DNA from: Cytobacillus depressus
GTDB lineage: Bacteria > Bacillota > Bacilli > Bacillales > Cytobacillaceae
Length of the DNA stretch: 64,000 bases
Assembly (NCBI RefSeq): GCF_008923245.1
Contig: NZ_WBOS01000001.1
Location: forward strand, 1,014,215-1,078,214
Direction of reading: 5' to 3'
Numbering within the stretch: the first letter of the stretch is position 1; every line of letters begins with the position of its first letter. The notes below the pieces were generated by a model that was given only the letters and a program-made list of their open reading frames with translations, did not search any database and was not told the origin of the DNA. Positions 43,288-52,670 of this stretch are shown in pieces. Both the position numbers and the translations under genes were made by a program.

Positions 43288-44271
43288 ATGAAAAAGATTT
43301 TTTTATTTTTACTGATTTTTAGCATGCTATTAGCAGGCTGTTCTACTAAAGAGGGTGAAAAGCAAACAGATAGCAATCGGTTATCTGTGTATACGACTGT
43401 TTATCCTTTACAATATTTTTCTGAGCGAATTGGCGGTCCGTATATAGAAGCAAAAACAGTCTACCCTCCTGGAGCAGATGAGCATACATTTGAGCCTACA
43501 CAAAAAGATATGATTAAATTGGCCGATGCAGACTTATTTATTTACATTGGACTTGGCTTAGAAGGCTTTGTCGAAAAGGCTAAAAACACATTAAAAAATG
43601 AGAAAGTTCAAATGGTTGCCGCTGGGGAAAATGTTCAACTTGATACAACTGGACACCATGATGAGGGAGAGCACCATGATGAGGCGACTCATGAAGATGA
43701 GCACGACCATGATGACGCAATTCATGAGGACGACGGCCATCATCACGGGGACATCGACCCACATGTATGGATTGATCCTATTTATGCAAAAGATTTAGCC
43801 GAAGCTATTAAAAATGCCCTTATTGAAAAAATGCCAGAGCATAAAGATGAATTCATTGCAAATTACGATGAACTTTCAAAAGAGCTCGACGATTTAAATG
43901 TGAAATTCCAACATACTGTTGATCATGCTAAGCGTAAGGAAATTATCGTTTCCCACTCCGCCTTTGGATATTGGGAAAAGCGCTATGGCATTAAACAAAT
44001 TAGTGTGTCCGGTTTAAACACTTCAAATGAACCTACACAAAAGCAACTTGAAAAAATCATGTCTGAAGCAAAAGAGCATGATTTAAGTTATGTCTTTTTT
44101 GAACAAAATGTCAGCTCTAAATTAACAGAAATCATCCAGAAGGAAATTGGTGCAGAGGCTCTAGTTTTGCATAATTTATCTGTGTTGACAGATAACGATA
44201 TTAAGAATCATTCTACTTATTTTTCCATTATGGATATGAATATGAAGGCACTCGAGAAGGCAATAAATTAG
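43288..44271 (+). CDS. znuA: Zinc ABC transporter substrate-binding lipoprotein
   Basis: 327-aa cluster A-I metal-binding protein (ZnuA/AdcA type). Lipobox LLAGC at residues 14-18; a His/Asp-rich loop at about 113-153 (HHDEGEHHDE ... HHHGDIDPHVW) typical of zinc capture; further ligands in HSAFGYWEKRYG. Controlled by a Zur box. No permease or ATPase gene is adjacent, so it either serves a transporter elsewhere or is a duplicate of YcdH/ZnuA. Confidence 0.9.
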   Translation: MKKIFLFLLIFSMLLAGCSTKEGEKQTDSNRLSVYTTVYPLQYFSERIGGPYIEAKTVYPPGADEHTFEPTQKDMIKLADADLFIYIGLGLEGFVEKAKNTLKNEKVQMVAAGENVQLDTTGHHDEGEHHDEATHEDEHDHDDAIHEDDGHHHGDIDPHVWIDPIYAKDLAEAIKNALIEKMPEHKDEFIANYDELSKELDDLNVKFQHTVDHAKRKEIIVSHSAFGYWEKRYGIKQISVSGLNTSNEPTQKQLEKIMSEAKEHDLSYVFFEQNVSSKLTEIIQKEIGAEALVLHNLSVLTDNDIKNHSTYFSIMDMNMKALEKAIN

Positions 44272-44390
44272 TTTTCTCTCCCTTCAAATGGCAAGAATAA
44301 AGTAACAAGAGTCTTCACAACCTAAAATAGAGTGGCGTGCAATTTTAGTTGCCCTCCGTTTATTGAACTTATTTAAGGGAGTGAAGCATA

Positions 44391-44543
44391 ATGGCAAAAG
44401 ACGTTTTATGTGAAGTTAATAACTGTTCATATTGGGCGCAAGGCAATAAATGTTCTGCAGAACAAATTTTTGTAGTCAGCCATAAAGGAAAAACAGCTGA
44501 TAATACGAAAGAAACGGATTGTAATACGTTTGAACCCGTTTAA
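44391..44543 (+). CDS. DUF1540 small Cys-rich protein
   Basis: 50-aa protein (MAKDVLCEVNNCSYWAQGNKCSAEQI...) with four cysteines in the DUF1540 pattern, likely metal binding. AAGGGAG lies eight bases before the ATG. Too short for most ORF cut-offs. Function unknown. Confidence 0.85.
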   Translation: MAKDVLCEVNNCSYWAQGNKCSAEQIFVVSHKGKTADNTKETDCNTFEPV

Positions 44544-44552
44544 TATTGTAAA

Positions 44553-44597
44553 TTAAACAAAGGCGTTTTCTCACTTGGATGGGAAAACGCCTTTGTA
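44553..44597. terminator. Bidirectional terminator, DUF1540 gene / menE
   Basis: CAAAGGCGTTTTC / GAAAACGCCTTTG perfect stem between convergent genes. Confidence 0.92.
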
Positions 44598-44598
44598 C

Positions 44599-46074
44599 TT
44601 ATTCTAGTAATTTTCGGAGTTCTCGCCGTAAGATTTTTTTTGCTGCATTCCTTGGGATTTCTTCAATAAACATAACCTTCTTCGGTATTTTATATTTCGC
44701 TAATTTTTGCTGGCAAAACTGAAGAATGTCTACTTCATTTATTTCCTTTCGTTTTACAATGAATGCCGCTGGAACTTCCCCCCATTGCTCATCCTTTAAC
44801 CCAATAACCCCAGCATCTGAAATCGCAGGGTGGGAAGCTAATATACCTTCAATTTCGGCTGGATAGACATTTTCTCCGCCAGAAATGATTAAATCAGAGC
44901 GGCGGTCTAATACATATAAAAAACCTTCCTCATCTAAATATCCAATATCACCTGTTGACAGCCAGCCGTCTACAATTTTTGATTTTGTCTCTTCTTTTTT
45001 ATTTAAGTAACCTTTTGTAACGTTCGGTCCTTTTACGAGAATTTCACCCGCTTCGGTTGGACTTGCTTTCTCTCCATTCGTACGAACTATTTTTAACTGC
45101 GAAGGGAATAAGGCTTTTCCTGCAGACCCAAGCTTACTAAAGCTATATTCAGGAGAAAGGGTAACAATTTGAGAAGATGTTTCGGTCATGCCATAAGTTT
45201 GATAAACAGGGATTTGCTTTGCTTGGCATTTTTCAAGCAACGCTTTAGAGGCCGGACCTCCCCCTAATAGCATGCAACGAAATTGAGCTGGGAGCTTATC
45301 TTCTTTAAGCTTCTCTTCCATTCGTGTCAGCATCGTACTTACTACTGACATAATGGTAACTTTTTCATTACGAATGATGTTAATCGCTTCTTTTTCGTCA
45401 AAGCTTTCCAAAACGACCATCTTCATTCCATAAATGATGCTGCGCATAAGGATGGAATAACCGCTTATATGAAAAAGCGGGACCGTACAAAGCCAGCAAT
45501 CCTCCTCTGTCAAACCTAGATTTAATGCCGATCCGATTGCACTCCACCAATGATTTCCGTATGTTTGCAGCACCCCTTTCGGATGCCCAGTTGTACCTGA
45601 TGTATACATAATAGTGCAAACTTCATTCAAATTAATTTCATCGACAATTAATGGGGGCGAGACCGAAGATTCGAACAAAACTTCCTTGTTAATTATTGTG
45701 ATATTCGGAAGAGTTTCCTCTAATTCTCGGTATTTTGAAGAAAACCTACTTTCCGTTATTAAAAAAGCCGATTGTGAATCTTTCATTTGCCAGGCAATTT
45801 CTGCAGCGGTTAACCGATTATTTAATATAACCGCCTTCACACCTAGCAAATGACAAGCTAAATAAACAAATACAGTATCGACATGATTGCTAAGCAGTGC
45901 ACCTGCATACTGCCCCTTTTTCAGCCCGCAACCAGCTAATTGACCGGCTATAGTATGGGCTCTATTATAAGCTTCGGAAAAAGTATAGGTTATGCCGGCA
46001 AAGTGAATAGCTGGTCTATCGGGTGTTAAGAAAGCCCTTTTTATTAAAAAATTTTGCATCACTTGATCGTTCAT
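44599..46074 (-). CDS. menE: O-succinylbenzoate-CoA ligase
   Basis: Activates o-succinylbenzoate with ATP and CoA in menaquinone synthesis. 491 aa ANL-superfamily enzyme with the AMP loop YTSGTTGHPKG, YGMTET, STGDIGYLDEEG and the late PRNAAKKILRREL lysine. GGGGTGA lies five bases before the ATG at 46074; the longer frame begins in the menB-menE gap and is not used. It is separated from menB by a terminator and repeat. Confidence 0.94.
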   Translation of the reverse strand: MNDQVMQNFLIKRAFLTPDRPAIHFAGITYTFSEAYNRAHTIAGQLAGCGLKKGQYAGALLSNHVDTVFVYLACHLLGVKAVILNNRLTAAEIAWQMKDSQSAFLITESRFSSKYRELEETLPNITIINKEVLFESSVSPPLIVDEINLNEVCTIMYTSGTTGHPKGVLQTYGNHWWSAIGSALNLGLTEEDCWLCTVPLFHISGYSILMRSIIYGMKMVVLESFDEKEAINIIRNEKVTIMSVVSTMLTRMEEKLKEDKLPAQFRCMLLGGGPASKALLEKCQAKQIPVYQTYGMTETSSQIVTLSPEYSFSKLGSAGKALFPSQLKIVRTNGEKASPTEAGEILVKGPNVTKGYLNKKEETKSKIVDGWLSTGDIGYLDEEGFLYVLDRRSDLIISGGENVYPAEIEGILASHPAISDAGVIGLKDEQWGEVPAAFIVKRKEINEVDILQFCQQKLAKYKIPKKVMFIEEIPRNAAKKILRRELRKLLE

Positions 46075-46113
46075 AATTTCACCCCATATTAGCTTAACCT
46101 TAAAAACTCGTAA

Positions 46114-46151
46114 AAAACAGCCTAATGGCATACCCATCAGGCTGTTTTATT
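46114..46151 (-). terminator. Terminator between menB and menE
   Basis: AACAGCCTGATGGGTATGCC-type stem: ACAGCCTGATGGG / CATTAGGCTGTTTTTT on the minus strand, so menE may need its own promoter or readthrough. Confidence 0.8.
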
Positions 46152-46179
46152 ATTAATATAACCTTTGTAACTTAAAGAA

Positions 46180-46220
46180 ATGTCTAGCTCCAGCACCTAG
46201 TGGAGCTTCTGCTTTTCGAT
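46180..46220. repeat. Short Family II repeat (ends only)
   Basis: TGTCTAGCTCCAGCACCTAG joined to TGGAGCTTCTGCTTTTCG. Abuts the menB stop at 46220. Confidence 0.7.
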
Positions 46221-47047
46221 TAAGGGAAACGCGGGAATTGGCCGAAATCAGGCTTGCGCTTTTCTTTAAATGCATCGCGGCCCTCTTTCGCCTCATCTGT
46301 TGTATAGTACAGTAAAGTTGCGTCACCTGCGAATTGCTGAATACCAGCAAGTCCATCTGTATCTGCATTGAATGCTGCTTTTAAGAAGCGAAGAGCAGTC
46401 GGGCTCTTTTCTAGCATTTCTTCACACCATTTAATGGTCTCTGCTTCTACTTGATCTAGAGGTACAACTGTATTGACAAGACCCATATCTAATGCTTCCT
46501 GTGCATTGTATTGGCGGCATAAATACCAAATTTCACGTGCTTTCTTATGGCCGACAATTCTTGCTAAATAGCCAGAACCATATCCTGCATCAAAGCTGCC
46601 AACTTTCGGGCCAGTTTGTCCAAATACTGCATTGTCTGCAGCAATTGTTAAATCACAAACAATATGAAGGACATGTCCACCACCGATAGCATATCCTTTA
46701 ACCATTGCGATGACTGGCTTCGGAATCACGCGAATTAAACGCTGTAAATCAAGCACATTCAGACGCGGAATTTGATCGTCTCCTACATAGCCTCCATGTC
46801 CACGAACAGATTGGTCTCCCCCTGAACAAAATGCTCGATCCCCCGCACCTGTTAGGATAATTACTCCTACATTTGCATCATCACGTGCATAAGCGAACGC
46901 ATCAATTAGCTCTGAAACCGTTCTTGGTGTGAAAGCATTATGCTTTTCTGGACGGTTTATCGTAATTTTTGCAATTCCGTTGTATGTTTCATAATTAATT
47001 TCTTCATACTTGCGTGCTGCAACCCATTCTACTGCTGACATGGTCAT
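46220..47047 (-). CDS. menB: 1,4-dihydroxy-2-naphthoyl-CoA synthase
   Basis: Crotonase-fold enzyme that closes the naphthoquinone ring from o-succinylbenzoyl-CoA. 275 aa; the protein is highly conserved: [31 protein letters not shown] and [25 protein letters not shown] lies 4 bases before the first ATG and 10 before a second in-frame ATG (47041); either may be used. Downstream of menH. Confidence 0.96.
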   Translation of the reverse strand: MTMSAVEWVAARKYEEINYETYNGIAKITINRPEKHNAFTPRTVSELIDAFAYARDDANVGVIILTGAGDRAFCSGGDQSVRGHGGYVGDDQIPRLNVLDLQRLIRVIPKPVIAMVKGYAIGGGHVLHIVCDLTIAADNAVFGQTGPKVGSFDAGYGSGYLARIVGHKKAREIWYLCRQYNAQEALDMGLVNTVVPLDQVEAETIKWCEEMLEKSPTALRFLKAAFNADTDGLAGIQQFAGDATLLYYTTDEAKEGRDAFKEKRKPDFGQFPRFP

Positions 47048-47099
47048 GAATCCTCCTTTAATATGTATAAAAATTTAAGCTTTGATTCTCTCTTTCATA

Positions 47100-47963
47100 T
47101 TAAAAAGAATGGCATGTATCATCCTTTTCATACAATAAGAATTCACTTACTATTGTACCAAACATTTCTGGTTTCTCCACATGAATTGCATGCCCACAAT
47201 CTTCAATTTCAATCCATGTTCCATTTTTTAACTTGCTTTGCATTTTTTCTGCAATCAAGCAAAATTTTGTATCGATGCTGCCCGTTATAAAAAGGACAGG
47301 ATTGGATAGCTTCTGAAGTTCATTCCACCACGAGGGTTGAGCTCCTGTGCCCATTCCTCTTAAACTATTGATTAACCCTTTTGCACAATTCCTTAAACGC
47401 TCATTTCTAATTCGCTGACGAGTGCTTTCCGGAAGTCTTTTTTGACTATGAAAAAGAGGAATATCTTCCCAATAATCGACAAACTTCTCTATCCCTTCAT
47501 TTTGGATTCGACAAGCTAGTTTCTCATCTTGAAGGCGTCTCGATTCCCTTTCACTCGTAGTTACAAGCCCTGGAGAAGAGCTTTCTAAAATAAGCTTCCT
47601 TACCTTTTTAGGATACTTTAAAGCAAAGGTTAAGGCCAACCTTCCACCCATGGAATAGCCAAGTACATCTATTTGGTCAATCTTAAGCTTCAATAATAGT
47701 GCATATAAATCGTCAGCTACCGCTTCAATATTATATTTTGCAACGTCTTCAGGCGAATCTGTTTTCCCATGGCCGATAATATCGACAGCAAAAATATTAA
47801 AATCCCCTTTCCAATAATGATCCAATTCTTTCCACGAACCACCACTTCCGGTAAAACCATGAAGTAAAAGCAAAGGAGTTTTTAAAGGATCCGCAGGGCC
47901 TAAGGAGCCACCGGTGACCCAATTGTCAACATGATAGCGAATGCCATTGATTACAAAAATCAT
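47100..47963 (-). CDS. menH: SHCHC synthase MenH (YtxM)
   Basis: Alpha/beta hydrolase eliminating pyruvate from SEPHCHC in menaquinone synthesis. 287 aa. LLLHGFTGSGGSW, nucleophile elbow GYSMGG (about residues 100-105), and the late GHAIHVEKPE histidine. Its ATG overlaps the menD stop (TGATG), indicating coupled translation. The longer frame upstream lies inside menD. Confidence 0.93.
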   Translation of the reverse strand: MIFVINGIRYHVDNWVTGGSLGPADPLKTPLLLLHGFTGSGGSWKELDHYWKGDFNIFAVDIIGHGKTDSPEDVAKYNIEAVADDLYALLLKLKIDQIDVLGYSMGGRLALTFALKYPKKVRKLILESSSPGLVTTSERESRRLQDEKLACRIQNEGIEKFVDYWEDIPLFHSQKRLPESTRQRIRNERLRNCAKGLINSLRGMGTGAQPSWWNELQKLSNPVLFITGSIDTKFCLIAEKMQSKLKNGTWIEIEDCGHAIHVEKPEMFGTIVSEFLLYEKDDTCHSF

Positions 47964-49714
47964 CAGCACTCGTCCTCCAACAATCGACTTATTTCCCGGG
48001 TAACATCTTCCCATAATTCGCGATGCTCTCTAATATTTTTTTCGCGGTTTGTTGTAATTTCCATTACCTTTAATCCAGATTTTTCTTTATTCTGATTCAT
48101 TACAGTAGAAAAGTGCTCCCAATCCGTAATTAAATCATAATGTCCGCCATACATTTCAACGGCATACTGGAATTTCAAGTCTAATGGAGTACCAAAGAGC
48201 TGTTCAAAGTTTTTTGGATGACTGGCTTGAGGTAGAAAAGAGAAAATCCCCCCGCCATTATTATTAATCAAGAGAATATTGATATCGATTCCATATTGTT
48301 TTGCTGCAATTAATCCGTTTAAATCGTGAAAAAAGGTTAAATCACCTAATGCTAAATAAAGCGGCTGCTGAATCGTCCCCGCTCCAAGCGCAGTTGAAAT
48401 AACTCCATCAATGCCATTCGCTCCACGGTTAGCCATGACTGAAATGGATTTATCATTAAAATGGAAGAATGTGTCAAGATCTCTAATCGGCATGCTATTT
48501 CCGACAAATAACGTAGCACCGCTAGGCAATAGCTTTGCGAGCTGATAAAATAATTTACCTTCACTTAACTCATCTAAAGCATTGATTTTTCCCAAATGGG
48601 AGCGTGTAACCCCGTTAATTTTTTGCCATTTTGCAAGTAATAGGGATTCATTCTCTCTTTCAATAAATGGAAGAATCGATCGGCAAAACTCTGTTTCCTG
48701 ACAATAAATCATTTCTGAGGACACCATTCCTGGATCACGAAAACCTCCGCCACCATCAACAACATATTGGTATACATCTTGATGTTCTTTAAGAAAAATG
48801 GTCAAAGGCTTAGATACAGGCATAGCCCCAAATCGAATAATTACGTCAGGTTTTAACGCTTTCTTTGCTTTCTCATTTTTTAAAATCGTATCATATGTAT
48901 CTATAATATATTCTCCACTATGCTTTCCGCTTCTTAACTGTGATAGCGGGTCAGCAAGAATCGGAAATTGCAGTTTTTCAGCGAGAGCAATGACTGCATC
49001 TGAAAACTGAGCTGTTTCTATCGGACCGCAAATAATCATCCCGTTCGTAAAAGAACTAATACGCTTACCTATTTCTTCATATTGTTCATTTGATAATGTT
49101 AACTCTCCAGGCTGAATGCTAACATATTCACCCGTACGTTCCGTTAGCTCAAATAAGTCATCCCTTTCCAAGTGAGGGATTAACGGCTCTCTAAAAGGAA
49201 AATTCAAATGAACAGGTCCTGCTGGAGAATTTTTAGCTGTTGCAGCAGCCCGAGCACAAACAGTCCGTGCATAGCGAATCATCCCTGCTGAATGTTCTGG
49301 AGGTGCCATTTCCACAAACCATTTTACATGATTTCCGTAAAGATGAATTTGATCAATCGCTTGTGGTGCCCCTACATCTCTTAATTCATGCGGGCGATCA
49401 GCTGTCAAAACAATTAATGGCACTCTTGATACTTTCGCTTCAACAATAGCCGGAAAGTAATTCGCCGCAGCCGTACCAGATGTACATAAAATCGCCGCGG
49501 GTTTTCTTGATGCTTTGGCTATGCCTAATGCAAAAAAGGCAGCCGAACGCTCATCTACATGAATATGTACACGAAGTTCAGGATGTTCTGCCATAATCAT
49601 TGCCATCGGGGTAGATCTTGAACCAGGACTCACCACTACGTCCTCTACCCCGTTTTTCACTAATTCAGAAACAAATGCGGCGATATAAGAGGTTAAAGCT
49701 TCTTGATGATTCAT
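47963..49714 (-). CDS. menD: SEPHCHC synthase MenD
   Basis: Thiamine-diphosphate enzyme joining isochorismate and 2-oxoglutarate. 583 aa. VVSPGSRSTPM near the start, CTSGTAAANY, and the ThDP-binding GDLTFFHDLNGL ... NNNGGGIFSFLPQ. Its ATG overlaps the menF stop (ATGA) and GGAGGA lies upstream within menF. Part of menF-D-H. Confidence 0.96.
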   Translation of the reverse strand: MNHQEALTSYIAAFVSELVKNGVEDVVVSPGSRSTPMAMIMAEHPELRVHIHVDERSAAFFALGIAKASRKPAAILCTSGTAAANYFPAIVEAKVSRVPLIVLTADRPHELRDVGAPQAIDQIHLYGNHVKWFVEMAPPEHSAGMIRYARTVCARAAATAKNSPAGPVHLNFPFREPLIPHLERDDLFELTERTGEYVSIQPGELTLSNEQYEEIGKRISSFTNGMIICGPIETAQFSDAVIALAEKLQFPILADPLSQLRSGKHSGEYIIDTYDTILKNEKAKKALKPDVIIRFGAMPVSKPLTIFLKEHQDVYQYVVDGGGGFRDPGMVSSEMIYCQETEFCRSILPFIERENESLLLAKWQKINGVTRSHLGKINALDELSEGKLFYQLAKLLPSGATLFVGNSMPIRDLDTFFHFNDKSISVMANRGANGIDGVISTALGAGTIQQPLYLALGDLTFFHDLNGLIAAKQYGIDINILLINNNGGGIFSFLPQASHPKNFEQLFGTPLDLKFQYAVEMYGGHYDLITDWEHFSTVMNQNKEKSGLKVMEITTNREKNIREHRELWEDVTREISRLLEDEC

Positions 49715-51120
49715 TTATTTATTCCTCCAAGTGCCGTCAGCATCGGTCGAAATTTAATTTTTGTTTCAATATATTCACTTTCAGGATTTGAATCTTTTAC
49801 AACTCCACAGCCAGCGAAAATGGATGCTTCATCTTTTTGGATAAGTCCGGAGCGGATAGAAACCGCAAATTCACCATTTCCTTGATAGTCAAGCCATCCT
49901 AATGGTGCACCGTAAAACCCTCTATCCAATTTTTCGACCTTGCGAATTTTTTCAACAGCTGCTTGCTTTGGCATGCCTCCAAGCGCAGGGGTCGGGTGTA
50001 AGCGATCAACTAATAAAAGTAAGGATGTATCTTCATTAGCCTTTCCAATAACAGGGGTATGCAAATGCTGAATATCTCTCATTTTGAGCAAGTGAGTTTT
50101 TTCAGGTAAGATGACTTCTTCACACACTTCTTCCATTGCCTCTTTAATCATTTGGACAACAAATTGATGCTCAATTTGATTTTTCGGATCATTTAATAAT
50201 TCTTCTCCAAGCATTTTATCTTCTTTTTCTGTCTTTCCTCTAGCAATGGAACCGGCTAAACATGTAGTTACAAGACTTTCACTGCTCTTTTTGATAAGCC
50301 GCTCCGGAGAAGCACCGATAAAGCAATCGCCGTTTGATTCAAAGGCAAAGATAAAGCTTTCTTTCTGAAACTCTAATAATTGTGCTAGCACCATTTCCAC
50401 TTGAACAGGCTTATCAAAGTACAATCTCGTTTCTCTTGCCAATACCACTTTTTCAAGCTGTGATCCTTGCTTTAATTCCTTAACGATAGAGTGGACATTT
50501 TCTTTCCATTCATCTGGGCTAATTTCAATCTCTTCCTTAAGCTGATGAATTTCTTTCGTTTGAATATCATGTAAAGCAGTAAAAAGCGCCTGTCTCTCTG
50601 TATTTAACTTTTCAATAAGAGATTCACCGTCATTTTGGGTACAAATGACATTTGTCGTTAAATAGGCTTTCCCTTCTATTTCACTGTACATAAAAGTTGG
50701 TATATGGAATTGAGAATCAGAAAATTTGTCCCATAGTTTCGATTTTTCTTTTAATGGGTCAAAAGAAAAGCCCCCGAACATAAGAGGTCCCACTGCATTC
50801 GTCTTATATCTATTCATAACGATTGCATCATCAATCAGTTGTTTCCACTCATTTTCAACATGAAAAAAGCGGTCAGCAGCCTGATCCGATTGAATTTGAT
50901 TACATATTCCCATGCCGATAATGAACGTTTCATCAGGTGGATCTTTCCAAAAAAAGCGTTCACCAAAAAAAGCTTCATGGCCTGCTATGAAAAAAGTAAG
51001 AGGATCTATTTGATTAATTTCTTGTATTTCGCTAACTAAAACTAGCTTTGATAAGGTCTTTGCCTTTTCAATCGCTTCAAGGATCCCTTCTTTTAGTTCC
51101 GTTTCTTGTATGGTAACCAA
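49711..51120 (-). CDS. menF: Isochorismate synthase MenF
   Basis: Chorismate-utilising enzyme committing chorismate to menaquinone. 469 aa. The C-terminal domain has GASPERL, AGSIARGKTEKED, HTPVIG and the final GAPLGWLDYQGNGEFAVSIR and AGCGVVKDSNPESEY. TTG start, GGAGGGG about six bases upstream. First gene of the menF-D-H(-B) run. Confidence 0.95.
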   Translation of the reverse strand: MVTIQETELKEGILEAIEKAKTLSKLVLVSEIQEINQIDPLTFFIAGHEAFFGERFFWKDPPDETFIIGMGICNQIQSDQAADRFFHVENEWKQLIDDAIVMNRYKTNAVGPLMFGGFSFDPLKEKSKLWDKFSDSQFHIPTFMYSEIEGKAYLTTNVICTQNDGESLIEKLNTERQALFTALHDIQTKEIHQLKEEIEISPDEWKENVHSIVKELKQGSQLEKVVLARETRLYFDKPVQVEMVLAQLLEFQKESFIFAFESNGDCFIGASPERLIKKSSESLVTTCLAGSIARGKTEKEDKMLGEELLNDPKNQIEHQFVVQMIKEAMEEVCEEVILPEKTHLLKMRDIQHLHTPVIGKANEDTSLLLLVDRLHPTPALGGMPKQAAVEKIRKVEKLDRGFYGAPLGWLDYQGNGEFAVSIRSGLIQKDEASIFAGCGVVKDSNPESEYIETKIKFRPMLTALGGINK

Positions 51121-51315
51121 AAAAACCCCTCCAAAAAACCTATTAACCGTTCCTTTTTATGAACTAATTTTAACATACACCTCATCCCATTCATATGTCA
51201 ATTATAGTCATGTTTAGGACTGGTTTTTCAATATGATATGAAAATAATACATATATAGATGCCATTGACACTTTGGTTTTATCTTCCTAGACTATTAAAA
51301 GAGATAGGTACATTT

Positions 51316-51344
51316 TTGACACTTTAGACCTTTTCTATTATAAT
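51316..51344 (+). promoter_or_regulatory. Sigma-A promoter of menA
   Basis: TTGACA (51316-51321) and TATAAT (51339-51344) with exactly 17 bp between them, 50 bp before the menA start. Confidence 0.9.
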
Positions 51345-51393
51345 AAATAGGTTTGATATAATAAAATAATTAATATGACAAGGGGAGAGTTAT

Positions 51394-52323
51394 ATGCAAA
51401 CACAAATGCATACAAATATTCCGCCGACTAAATCAAAAGACTGGCGGGTTTGGTGGCAATTAACACGCCCCCATACTCTTACCGCTGCTTTTGTACCTGT
51501 ATTGCTAGGGACAGCGTTAGCCCTCCAAGATACAAGCATTCGTTTTGGATTATTTTTTGCTATGTTAATTGCGAGCTTACTCATTCAAGCTGCAACGAAT
51601 ATGTTTAATGAATATTATGATTTTAAAAGAGGACTCGATAACGAAGAATCTGTAGGGATTGGCGGGGCCATTGTCCGCGACGGCATACAGCCGAAAACCG
51701 TATTAAAGCTTGCCCTTTCTTTATATGGCATTTCCATTCTCATTGGCGTATATATTTGTATGAACAGCAGCTGGTGGTTAGCGCTTATCGGAATTATTTG
51801 TATGGTAGTAGGATATCTTTATACTGGAGGACCACTGCCGATTGCGTACACTCCATTTGGTGAAATTGCTGCCGGTTTTTTCATGGGTATGCTGATTATT
51901 CTTATTTCTTTTTATATACAAACTGGAACTGTAACAGATACGAGCGTATTAGTATCGGTCCCAATTTTAATTCTTGTTGGTGGTATTCTATTAGCTAATA
52001 ATATTCGTGACTTAGATGGCGATAAAGAATTTGGCCGCAAAACATTGGCCATTCTTATTGGCCGAAAAGGTGCCATTCGCTTGCTTGCAGGCATGTTTAT
52101 TGTTTCCTATGCATGGGTATTTATTCTAATTGCTATGAATATTATCTCTCCATGGCTAGCCATTGTTGTCCTTAGTGGACCGAAAGCCATTAAAGCAACA
52201 AAAGGCTTTATCGGCAAAACAATCCCGATCCAGATGATGCCTGCCATGAAGGCAACGGCGCAAACAAACACGATTTTTGGATTTTTATTATCAATCGGTT
52301 TATTTTTAGGTTATTTTTTATAA
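51394..52323 (+). CDS. menA: 1,4-dihydroxy-2-naphthoate prenyltransferase
   Basis: Membrane UbiA-family enzyme that attaches the polyprenyl chain in menaquinone synthesis. 309 aa with eight to nine membrane segments; Asp-rich motifs NEYYDFKRGLDN (about residues 71-82) and NNIRDLDGDKEFGRKT (about 203-218). GGGGAG lies seven bases before the ATG. Divergent from menF. The TAA (52321-52323) is directly followed by Family I copy D. Confidence 0.95.
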   Translation: MQTQMHTNIPPTKSKDWRVWWQLTRPHTLTAAFVPVLLGTALALQDTSIRFGLFFAMLIASLLIQAATNMFNEYYDFKRGLDNEESVGIGGAIVRDGIQPKTVLKLALSLYGISILIGVYICMNSSWWLALIGIICMVVGYLYTGGPLPIAYTPFGEIAAGFFMGMLIILISFYIQTGTVTDTSVLVSVPILILVGGILLANNIRDLDGDKEFGRKTLAILIGRKGAIRLLAGMFIVSYAWVFILIAMNIISPWLAIVVLSGPKAIKATKGFIGKTIPIQMMPAMKATAQTNTIFGFLLSIGLFLGYFL

Positions 52324-52531
52324 AGTTCAACTTCATTCAGTAGGGTGTCTTTCCCACTGAATGTTAGTTGAACTTATCACGCTCAAAGCGCCACGTCCTG
52401 TGGCTTTCGCCTGACTAGGACATCCTGTCCATCGTCGGGCCTTTACGGGCAGTTGATCTACCACCTAAACTTCTCCGATTCATCTAAAGCTTTAAGGTGG
52501 GAGATTTACTGCCCGTTAATCTGCGATAAGA
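52324..52531 (+). repeat. Family I two-hairpin element, copy D, with inserted Family II mini-hairpins
   Basis: Starts AGTTCAACTTCATTCAGTAG, hairpin 1 closes CCACTGAATG-TT-AGTTGAAC (fully self-complementary outer arms here). After TTATC about 58 bp are inserted before GGGCCTTTACGGGC: the insert has GCCAC-GTCCT-GTGGC (52390-52404) and GGACA-TCC-TGTCC (52418-52430). Hairpin 2 pairs ACGGGCAGT with ACTGCCCGT; ends TTAATCTGCGATAA. Confidence 0.88.
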
Positions 52532-52540
52532 TGATGAGTG

Positions 52541-52572
52541 GCCTCTGTGTTTTTGACAGAGGCTTTTTTATT
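52541..52572 (+). terminator. Terminator after menA / copy D
   Basis: GCCTCTGT-GTTTTTG-ACAGAGGC followed by TTTTTTA. Confidence 0.88.
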
Positions 52573-52670
52573 TGTCATGAATTTTTTCATAAAAGCCCAT
52601 ACTAACCTCATATGAGTTTCTCTTTATGCTAAATAGGGAAATGATGATTGTAAAAGAGGATGTGAGATGT

